A DNA stretch of 6,404 nt from Actinomycetes bacterium (GTDB lineage: Bacteria; Actinomycetota; Acidimicrobiia; Acidimicrobiales; Palsa-688). The notes below the pieces were generated by a model. That model was not told the origin of the DNA. It was given only the letters and a program-made list of their open reading frames with translations, and searched no databases. The stretch spans positions 1 through 6,404 of the forward strand of contig JAJZWW010000196.1 of NCBI GenBank assembly GCA_021846485.1, in the 5' to 3' direction. The stretch's first letter is position 1. The number at the start of each line of letters is the position of its first letter. The position numbers and the translations under genes were made by a program. Positions 1-6,404 of this stretch are shown here, in pieces.

Positions 1-2
1 AG

Positions 3-1202
3 GTGCGCGCCGCCGAGGCGATCCGGGTGCAGGGGCGGATCCGGGAGGCCAAGGCGCTGCTCGAGCCGGCGCTCGCCCAGCTCATGGACGAGCCGGGCGC
101 CGACACCGTCGACGGCCTGTGTGCCCTGGCCGCCGCCGAGGTCTTCTCCGGCGATCTCGCCGCAGGGGACCGCCTGGCCGCCGAAGCCATGCGCCTGGCC
201 CAGGCGGTCGGGGTCCCCGAGCCGCTCCTCGCCCGGACCTTCACCACCTGCGGGATCGCCGCGGGCATGTCCGGTCGGCTGGCGGAGGCCTCCGCCGCGC
301 TGCGCGAGGCGGCCCGCCTCGCCGACCGGGCCGGTGCGGCTACCGAACGCGCCCGGGCCCTGCTCAACCTCGCGGACCAGCTCAACGGCTTCGACGACCT
401 CGCTGCCGCCGAGGTCGCCCGCGAGGCCCTCGAGGTGTCGAGGCGCACCGGCTTCGCCTCCGGTCTCGTGTACGCCTCGGGCAACCTCGCCGACGCCCTC
501 CTCGGTATGGGGGCATGGGACGAGGCAGCCGCCGTGTTCGACGACGCCGAGCGGGACGGCTTCGCCGACCGTTCGCCGCTCTGCGAGCTGCGGGGGATGC
601 TCGACGCCCTCCGGGGCCTGCCGCCGCGGGCGGTGGTGCCCACCGGGATGGAGAGCGACGAGGACGTCCAGACCGCGGTGACGGTGACCCTGACCGCCGC
701 CTTCAAGGCAGCCGCCGCCGGCGACCGGGCTGGCGCCTTGGGCCTCGCCCGCTCGGCGGTCGGCGCCGCCGGCGAGCTGAGCTTCCGCCACCCACTCCTG
801 CGCTGGTCGTGGCCGCTGGCCGCCCGCCTGGCGGCCGAGCTCGGTGACGCCCCGGCCCTCGCCGACCTGCTCGCCGCTCTCGACGCGGTGCCCCCTGGGC
901 ACCTGCCGATCCTGCTGCGAGCCGAGCGCGACCTCGCCCGGGCCCGCCGGGCTGGCGCGTCGGGCGCCCCGGACGCCTCCGAGCAGCTCGCCGCCGCGGT
1001 CGCCGGGTTGCGCCGGGCCGCCAGCCCGTACCACCTGGCGGGCGGGCTGCTCGACCAGGCCGAGCACCTCCGCCTCGCCGGGGAAGCCTCCTCGGCTGCC
1101 GCGGTCGTGCAAGAGGTCGCCGGGATCGCCGCCCGGCTCGGTTGCCGCCCGCTGGCCGAGCGGGCGGCCCTGGCCGCCTCCCAGCCGGTCCCCGCGTTCT
1201 AG
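3..1202 (+). CDS. TPR-like C-terminal region of a large signalling protein (5' partial)
   Basis: This reading frame is open from the left edge to a TAG at 1200-1202, giving 399 visible residues. The GTG at position 3 is probably an internal valine codon, and the true start lies outside the window. The protein is Ala/Leu/Arg-rich and built of repeated helix pairs of TPR type. Examples are the stretches at about residues 45-70 (SGDLAAGDRLAAEAMRLAQA), 85-115 (SGRLAEASAALREAARLADR) and 165-185 (MGAWDEAAAVFDDAE). No catalytic, nucleotide-binding or membrane segment is visible. In Actinomycetota such tails usually end multidomain proteins: adenylate/guanylate cyclases with an AAA-type ATPase, or LuxR/STAND regulators. 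The closing pattern LDQAEHLRLAGE...GCRPLAERA resembles the end of the cyclase-ATPase group, where it would serve as a protein-interaction platform. No LuxR-type HTH closes the protein, which argues against the LuxR/MalT class. That the frame is coding is fairly sure; the family assignment is inference. Confidence 0.72.
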   Translation: MRAAEAIRVQGRIREAKALLEPALAQLMDEPGADTVDGLCALAAAEVFSGDLAAGDRLAAEAMRLAQAVGVPEPLLARTFTTCGIAAGMSGRLAEASAALREAARLADRAGAATERARALLNLADQLNGFDDLAAAEVAREALEVSRRTGFASGLVYASGNLADALLGMGAWDEAAAVFDDAERDGFADRSPLCELRGMLDALRGLPPRAVVPTGMESDEDVQTAVTVTLTAAFKAAAAGDRAGALGLARSAVGAAGELSFRHPLLRWSWPLAARLAAELGDAPALADLLAALDAVPPGHLPILLRAERDLARARRAGASGAPDASEQLAAAVAGLRRAASPYHLAGGLLDQAEHLRLAGEASSAAAVVQEVAGIAARLGCRPLAERAALAASQPVPAF

Positions 1203-1204
1203 CC

Positions 1205-1219
1205 GGCTCCCGGGGAGCC
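1205..1219 (+). terminator. Short GC-rich hairpin after the TPR-protein gene
   Basis: Seven-base arms GGCTCCC and GGGAGCC are separated by one base, starting 3 nt after the stop codon of the upstream gene. Folded as RNA, this gives a 6-bp stem with a 3-nt loop. No T-tract follows, so intrinsic termination would be weak. The rest of the 73-nt gap before lysS (1220-1275) is G/C-rich, including a GCCGGCCGGC palindrome, and shows no clear promoter. lysS may therefore be read through from upstream. Confidence 0.25.
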
Positions 1220-1275
1220 TCCGGGGGCCTCCGGCATTGGACGCCGGCCGGCCGGTCGGCAAGCATCGGGTCCCG

Positions 1276-2697
1276 ATGAGCGACGACCACCGGCCGGGCA
1301 TCCCCTACCGCTTCGAGCGGACCGCCAGCGCCGCCGGGATCCGCGCCGCCCACCCCGAGCTCGCCGCGGGGGCCGGGACCGGCGAGGTGGTGTCGGTCGC
1401 CGGGCGGCTCATGCTGCGACGCGAGCAGGGCAAGATCGCCTTCGGCGAGCTGCGCGACCAGTCGGGGTCGATCCAGCTGTTCGCCGGGGCCAAGTGGACC
1501 GCCGACTTCGACGGCTTCGTCGAGCTCGACCTGGGTGACTGGATCGGGGCGACCGGCGAGGTCGTCGCCACCCGCACCGGGGAGCTGTCGGTCCGGGTCG
1601 AGCACTGGGTCCTGCTCGCCGAGGCCCGGCGCAGCTTCGGCGACAAGTGGCACGGCATCACCGACCCGGACCTGCGCTACCGCCAGCGCTACGCCGACCT
1701 GTGGGCCAACGAGGAGTCCCGGGAGACCCTCCTCCTGCGCAGCCGGATGACGTCGCTCACCCGGCGCTTCATGGAGGACCGCGGCTTCGTCGAGGTCGAG
1801 ACGCCGGTCCTGCACCTGCTGCCCGGGGGGGCGACGGCCCGGCCGTTCACCACCCACCACAACGCCTTGGACCTGGACCTGTACCTGCGGATCGCCCTCG
1901 AGCTCCACCTGAAGCGGTTGGTCGTCGGCGGCATCGAGCGGGTCTTCGAGATCGGCCGGGTGTTCCGCAACGAGGGCCTGTCGCCGCGCCACAACCCCGA
2001 GTTCACCATGCTGGAGGCCTACCAGGCCTACGCCGACTACCACGACATCATGGAGCTGGTCGAGCAGCTCGTCGCCCACCTGGCGACCGAGCTGGCCGGC
2101 ACCACGACCATCCACTACGCCGGGCGGACCCTCGAGCTGGCACCCCCGTGGCGGCGGGCGACGATGCTCGAGGCGGTAGCCGAGCACGCCGGCGTCGAGG
2201 TCGACCTGACCACGCCGGTCGCCGAGCTGCGCGCCGTCGCCGCCGCCCGCGGCGTGCCCGTGGACGACCGGTGGGGCCCGGGGAAGCTGATCCTCGAGCT
2301 GTACGAGAAGACCACCGAGGGTGAGTTGTGGGGTCCGGTCTTCGTCACGGACTACCCCAAGGAGGTGTCGCCGCTCGCCCGGGACCACCGCAGCACCCCC
2401 GGCATGGTGGAGCGCTTCGAGGCGATCGTCGCCGGTCGGGAGCTGTGCAACGCCTTCAGCGAGCTCAACGACCCCGACGAGCAGCGCCGCACCTTCGAGG
2501 CGCAGGCCCGGGCCAAGGCGGCCGGCGACGAGGAGGCGATGCCCACAGACGACGACTACCTGCGGGCGCTCGAGTACGGGCTGCCGCCCACTGGGGGCCT
2601 CGGCATCGGCATGGATCGCCTCGCCATGCTGCTCACCGGGGCGGAGACGATCCGCGACGTGGTCGCCTTCCCCACGCTGCGCCCCGAGCAGGCGTAG
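1276..2697 (+). CDS. lysS: Lysyl-tRNA synthetase, class II (LysRS)
   Basis: This cytoplasmic enzyme joins lysine to tRNA-Lys using ATP. The 473 residues form an N-terminal OB-fold anticodon-binding domain (about 35-120, with VAGRLMLRREQGKIAFGELRD) followed by a class II catalytic core. Motif 1 is FMEDRGFVEVETP (165-177). Motif 2 is FRNEG (230-234) with HNPEFTMLE (239-247). Motif 3 is GLGIGMDRL (441-449). The family stretches GGATARPFTTHHNALDLDLYLRIALELHLKRL and GRELCNAFSELNDP are present. The length is slightly below the roughly 505 residues of E. coli LysRS because the N-terminal leader is short. I chose ATG 1276; no good Shine-Dalgarno precedes it. An in-frame TTG at 1237 would add 13 residues and cannot be excluded. 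In many actinobacteria lysS precedes lsr2 and clpC; here it converges on a prenyl synthase gene. No truncation or missing catalytic motif was seen. Confidence 0.97.
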   Translation: MSDDHRPGIPYRFERTASAAGIRAAHPELAAGAGTGEVVSVAGRLMLRREQGKIAFGELRDQSGSIQLFAGAKWTADFDGFVELDLGDWIGATGEVVATRTGELSVRVEHWVLLAEARRSFGDKWHGITDPDLRYRQRYADLWANEESRETLLLRSRMTSLTRRFMEDRGFVEVETPVLHLLPGGATARPFTTHHNALDLDLYLRIALELHLKRLVVGGIERVFEIGRVFRNEGLSPRHNPEFTMLEAYQAYADYHDIMELVEQLVAHLATELAGTTTIHYAGRTLELAPPWRRATMLEAVAEHAGVEVDLTTPVAELRAVAAARGVPVDDRWGPGKLILELYEKTTEGELWGPVFVTDYPKEVSPLARDHRSTPGMVERFEAIVAGRELCNAFSELNDPDEQRRTFEAQARAKAAGDEEAMPTDDDYLRALEYGLPPTGGLGIGMDRLAMLLTGAETIRDVVAFPTLRPEQA

Positions 2698-2700
2698 GGC

Positions 2701-2743
2701 CGGAGGGCTCCGCCGATCCGGAGCCGCCTCCGTGCTGCTCTTT
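2701..2743 (+). terminator. Probable rho-independent terminator of lysS
   Basis: Four bases after the lysS stop is a strong stem. CGGAG-GGCTCCG (2701-2712) pairs with CGGAGCC (2719-2725) and, after a 2-nt bulge, with CTCCG (2728-2732), around a 6-nt loop CCGATC. This makes 12 pairs, mostly G-C. A short pyrimidine run with TTT (2738-2745) follows. Its position between convergent genes suits transcription termination, possibly in both directions. Confidence 0.6.
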
Positions 2744-2761
2744 CCCCGCCCCTACCGGGGA
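2743..2761 (-). terminator. Hairpin just after the prenyl synthase stop codon
   Basis: TCCCCG (2743-2748) pairs with CGGGGA (2756-2761) around a 7-nt loop, directly beyond the minus-strand TAG at 2763-2765. Read on the minus strand, the hairpin is followed by purines rather than a T-tract. It may work together with the larger stem at 2701-2732 as a convergent terminator. The support is structural only. Confidence 0.35.
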
Positions 2762-2762
2762 G

Positions 2763-3791
2763 CTAGCTCAGGTCCAGGTTGTCGAACAGGGAGTGGCCGA
2801 GCCCGGCCAGCCCCTCCAGGGTCTCGGCCGGGGCGCATCCCGCCCGCAGGGGCCCGAGCGCCGCCTCGGCCCGCCCCGCCCAGCGCCGTCCCTCGACGGT
2901 CGCGCTCTCCAGGGCGTCGGTGCCGAGGATCAGGTCCCGGGCCTTGTCCCTCGTCGGAGGGTCGAGGGGGCGGCCCAGCAGGGACCGCAGGTCGTCGCCG
3001 GCGCCGGGCACGGCGAGGGCGCGGATCACCGGCAGGGTGTAGGTGCCTTCCACCATGTCGTGGCCGGCGGGCTTGCCGAGCAGGTCCTCGGTCCCCACCA
3101 GGTCGCGTACGTCGTCCCATATCTGGAAGGCCATGCCGAGCGCCCGCCCGTAGGCGCTGAGGGCGCCGACCCATCCGTCGGGGAGCCCGGCGACCAGGGC
3201 CCCGATGCGGCACGACGCCGAGAACAGCGAGGCGGTCTTGCCCTCCACCGCCTGCAGGTAGGAGCCCTCCGAGCGCCCCGGGTCGAACGCCGCCTGCAGC
3301 TGGGCCACCTCCCCGGCGCAGAGCGACGCGATCGTCGCAGCCAGCAGGCCGGCGACCTCGCTGCCGAGACGGGCGGCGATCTCCGATGCCCGGGCCAGGA
3401 GGAAGTCCCCGGCGAGGACGGCCACCAGGTTGCCCCACCGGGCGTTGACGCTGTCGACCCGGTGGCGGGACTCCGCCTGGTCGATCACGTCGTCGTGGTA
3501 CAGCGAGCCCAGGTGCACCAGCTCGACTGCCACCCCGCCGTCCACGACGTCGTCGCCGACCTCGGCGCCCCCGGCCAGGGCGGCGCTCACCGCGAGGGCC
3601 GGCCGGAGCCGCTTGCCGCCGGCGCGCACGAGGTGGGCGGCAACCTCGGTGAGGAACGGGTCGTCTGCCGAGACTGCCATCCCCAGGGCCTCCTCGACCC
3701 GGGCGAGGTGCCCGTCGAGGCCGGGGAGTTGGAGCTGCTCCAGGACGTTCACCGTCGCCGACAGTACGCGAGACGCGAGGAGGCCTCCCAC
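2763..3791 (-). CDS. Polyprenyl diphosphate synthase (trans-isoprenyl, IspA/IspB/GrcC family)
   Basis: This enzyme condenses isopentenyl diphosphate units onto an allylic primer to make an all-trans polyprenyl diphosphate. The 342-residue length is typical of the family. Visible motifs are GGKRLRP (58-64), which binds diphosphate; the first Asp-rich motif DDVID (100-104); GKTASLF (184-190); and the second Asp-rich motif FQIWDDVRD (222-230), followed by GKPAGHD (239-245) and GTYTLPVI. Both Mg2+-binding Asp clusters are intact. The residue five before the first Asp is Gly95, not a bulky aromatic, which suggests a longer chain (C30-C45) rather than FPP/GGPP; a menaquinone side chain is a reasonable guess. 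After DDVID the usual Arg-Arg-Gly is Arg-His-Arg (109-111). The start is GTG; a GGAGG lies 16 nt upstream, further than usual. A GTG at 3752 (residue 14) is an alternative that removes non-conserved residues. The gene converges on lysS and diverges from clpC. Confidence 0.93.
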   Translation of the reverse strand: MGGLLASRVLSATVNVLEQLQLPGLDGHLARVEEALGMAVSADDPFLTEVAAHLVRAGGKRLRPALAVSAALAGGAEVGDDVVDGGVAVELVHLGSLYHDDVIDQAESRHRVDSVNARWGNLVAVLAGDFLLARASEIAARLGSEVAGLLAATIASLCAGEVAQLQAAFDPGRSEGSYLQAVEGKTASLFSASCRIGALVAGLPDGWVGALSAYGRALGMAFQIWDDVRDLVGTEDLLGKPAGHDMVEGTYTLPVIRALAVPGAGDDLRSLLGRPLDPPTRDKARDLILGTDALESATVEGRRWAGRAEAALGPLRAGCAPAETLEGLAGLGHSLFDNLDLS

Positions 3792-3818
3792 GGTGCAGGT
3801 GAGGACCCCTCCGGCAAT

Positions 3819-3834
3819 TACTCGGATACTCGGA
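3819..3834. repeat. Tandem octamer TACTCGGA x2
   Basis: TACTCGGA occurs at 3819-3826 and again directly at 3827-3834. A third copy in inverted orientation (TCCGAGTA) lies at 3886-3893. The block starts 28 bp upstream of the prenyl synthase GTG. Two direct copies plus one inverted copy close to a start codon fit a regulator-binding site, but no known operator was recognised. Confidence 0.5.
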
Positions 3835-3893
3835 CGGCGTTACCGACTTCGGCCGGGTCAGCACACAGTTCTCGGCCTTCGGCCGTCCGAGTA
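3827..3893. repeat. 12-bp perfect inverted repeat with 43-nt loop
   Basis: TACTCGGACGGC (3827-3838) is the exact reverse complement of GCCGTCCGAGTA (3882-3893). The enclosed 43 nt contain two smaller hairpins: CCG-ACTT-CGG at 3843-3852, and CGGCC-TTC-GGCCG at 3873-3885, which overlaps the right arm and so competes with the outer stem. On the minus strand this would lie in the leader or promoter of the prenyl synthase. It could be a leader RNA structure, an operator or a palindromic repeat. The symmetry is certain and its function unknown. Confidence 0.6.
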
Positions 3894-3916
3894 GCTGCCG
3901 CTCGGGCCCTACCGAG

Positions 3917-3999
3917 GAGAAACTTGCCTGCTGGACTGTTTCGCACTCGAACCCGCAGGTGGGGGCTGGCGAAGAAGTCCAGCAGGCGAGCTCCTTCTC
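3917..3999. repeat. Long interrupted hairpin (about 83 nt), possible structured RNA or palindromic repeat element
   Basis: The core arms GCCTGCTGGACT (3926-3937) and AGTCCAGCAGGC (3976-3987) are perfect reverse complements. Pairing extends outward through CTT/GAG (3923-3925 with 3988-3990, one G-T wobble) and, past an asymmetric bulge, GAGAA (3917-3921) with TTCTC (3995-3999). Inward, after a single G/A mismatch, TTTCGC (3939-3944) pairs with GCGAAG (3969-3974). The remaining 24-nt loop holds CCC...GGG that could form a small apical stem. This gives about 26 pairs in total. Both flanking genes point away from it, so it does not terminate either. It could be a small RNA, a leader of either gene, or a REP/MITE-like dispersed element; the sequence does not decide. 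Confidence 0.6.
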
Positions 4000-4017
4000 A
4001 GCGAGCGCGAAAGCGGG

Positions 4018-4036
4018 TCCCCGGGCGCTCCCCGGG
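4018..4036. promoter_or_regulatory. Direct octamer repeat TCCCCGGG, 11-bp period, upstream of clpC
   Basis: TCCCCGGG occurs at 4018-4025 and 4029-4036, so the copies repeat every 11 bp, about one helical turn. A third copy lies at 4133-4140, and the second and third copies are both followed by a GTCACCG-like string. The pair ends about 27 bp before the candidate clpC -10 box, a place where activators or repressors often bind. In DNA this G/C-rich such octamers can arise by chance, so the operator idea is tentative. Confidence 0.3.
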
Positions 4037-4063
4037 TCACCGCCCTAGCCGGGGGGCCATGGG

Positions 4064-4069
4064 TACACT
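4064..4069 (+). promoter_or_regulatory. Candidate -10 box for clpC
   Basis: TACACT matches the TAnnnT core of vegetative actinobacterial -10 boxes and stands out in G/C-rich surroundings. Transcription would start near 4076, leaving a leader of about 105 nt before the clpC TTG. No good -35 hexamer is seen 16-18 bp upstream, so this is a weak or activator-dependent candidate at best. Confidence 0.35.
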
Positions 4070-4087
4070 GTGGTCACGGAGGACGAC

Positions 4088-4181
4088 GTGCCGGCAACGG
4101 GTAGGCGATCGGGGGTGGGGACACCACCGGCGTCCCCGGGCCGTCACCGAAGTCCGAGACGCCGCGATGGAGGCGGTTCAC

Positions 4182-4201
<20 letters not shown>
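4088..4201 (+). CDS. Possible 37-residue upstream ORF overlapping the clpC start
   Basis: GTG at 4088 is preceded by GGAGG (4078-4082) with a 5-nt spacer, so initiation here is plausible. The frame runs 37 codons to TGA at 4199-4201, ending 20 nt inside clpC in another frame. The peptide is rich in Arg, Gly, Pro and Ser, with no hydrophobic segment and no recognisable family. Its composition looks like random G/C-rich DNA. If it is translated at all, the likely role would be translational coupling or attenuation of clpC. I consider it more likely not a real gene. Confidence 0.15.
4169..4173 (+). promoter_or_regulatory. clpC: Shine-Dalgarno site that fixes the clpC start at TTG 4182
   Basis: GGAGG is followed by an 8-nt spacer and TTG at 4182-4184. 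The site partly overlaps the in-frame ATG at 4167, so that ATG cannot use it, and no Shine-Dalgarno is seen before that ATG. Starting at TTG gives FERFTDRAR straight after the initiator, which is the usual ClpC N-terminus. Confidence 0.75.

Positions 4202-6404
<2,203 letters not shown>

Larger units (their letters stand above)
3792..4181. other. Divergent intergenic region, 390 bp, rich in dyad symmetry
   Basis: No convincing protein gene is visible between the minus-strand prenyl synthase start and the plus-strand clpC start. The region should hold the promoters of both genes. It contains an 8-bp tandem repeat, a 12-bp perfect inverted repeat, a long hairpin, a GC-rich octamer repeat and a possible clpC -10 box, each listed separately. 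I could not find a convincing -10/-35 pair for the prenyl synthase. The first half (3815-3960) looks less G/C-saturated than the flanking genes, as expected for noncoding DNA here. I saw no clear HspR (HAIR) operator and no clear ClgR-type site. Confidence 0.75.

Noticed and set aside
3..5. GTG at the left edge as a true start of the first gene
   Set aside because: The frame is open to the window edge and the product begins in the middle of a helical repeat, so the gene almost certainly extends further left.
1903..1911. Leu-Glu-Leu in lysS where E. coli LysRS has Pro-Glu-Leu
   Set aside because: I believe this variant also occurs in other bacterial LysRS sequences, and all catalytic motifs are intact, so it is not evidence of an unusual enzyme.
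703..2388. 561-residue open frame on the minus strand across the TPR gene and lysS
   Set aside because: It is antisense to lysS, whose motifs are unmistakable. Its product is low-complexity Arg/Gly/Pro/Val-rich sequence, as expected from the opposite strand of G/C-biased codons.
3779..3788. GGAGGCCTCC palindrome in the first codons of the prenyl synthase
   Set aside because: A 10-bp G/C palindrome without a loop is expected often in DNA of this composition. Any effect on initiation would be speculation.
3430..3894. 154-residue open frame on the plus strand
   Set aside because: Most of it lies antisense to the prenyl synthase over its Asp-rich motif region, and it is rich in Arg, Ser, Thr and Pro with no recognisable fold.
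3926..3987. tRNA-like string GGTTCGA on the minus strand within the hairpin
   Set aside because: A T-loop look-alike is present, but the G53-C61 pair is missing, the flanks do not form a 5-bp T stem, and the 12-bp arms do not match an acceptor stem. Not a tRNA or tRNA-Sec.
4059..4181. N-terminal extension of clpC from ATG 4059 or ATG 4167
   Set aside because: The frame is open, but the added residues are Arg-rich and unlike ClpC, no Shine-Dalgarno precedes either ATG, and the candidate -10 box would lie downstream of ATG 4059.

Overview
The window looks like chromosomal DNA from a high-GC actinobacterium. By eye it is strongly GC-rich with G/C-biased third codon positions, uses GTG and TTG starts, and carries lysS close to clpC. 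In many Actinomycetota lysS is followed by lsr2 and then clpC. Here no lsr2 is present; a polyprenyl diphosphate synthase gene on the opposite strand lies between lysS and clpC. This may point to an early-branching or uncultured lineage (Acidimicrobiia-like is my guess), but the sequence alone does not fix the taxon.

Layout, left to right. (1) Positions 1-1202, + strand: the C-terminal, TPR-like helical part of a large protein cut by the left edge, most like the tail of ATPase-linked adenylate/guanylate cyclases or similar STAND/LuxR-type signalling proteins. (2) 1276-2697, +: a complete class II lysyl-tRNA synthetase (lysS). (3) 2698-2762: a short convergent intergenic stretch with two hairpins, probably a shared terminator. 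(4) 2763-3791, - strand: a complete polyprenyl diphosphate synthase, probably medium/long chain and plausibly for the menaquinone side chain. (5) 3792-4181: a 390-base divergent intergenic region unusually rich in dyad symmetry, with a 12-bp perfect inverted repeat, a long interrupted hairpin of about 83 nt, repeated TCCCCGGG octamers, a possible -10 box and a possible short upstream ORF. (6) 4182-6404, +: clpC, the Hsp100 unfoldase of the ClpCP protease, open at the right edge and lacking roughly its last 70-110 residues.

The complete genes are housekeeping: translation, isoprenoid/quinone precursor synthesis and protein quality control. Only the first gene is signalling-type. They do not form one operon: lysS and the prenyl synthase converge, and the prenyl synthase and clpC diverge. 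The clpC start is notable. A good Shine-Dalgarno (GGAGG) sits 8 nt before a TTG codon, which gives exactly the family N-terminus, while in-frame ATGs at 4167 and 4059 would add non-family residues.

I found no tRNA, rRNA, CRISPR, transposase, phage gene or obvious novel multi-gene system. The part most worth a second look is the structured divergent region 3819-4036, which may hold a structured RNA, an operator array or a dispersed palindromic repeat.
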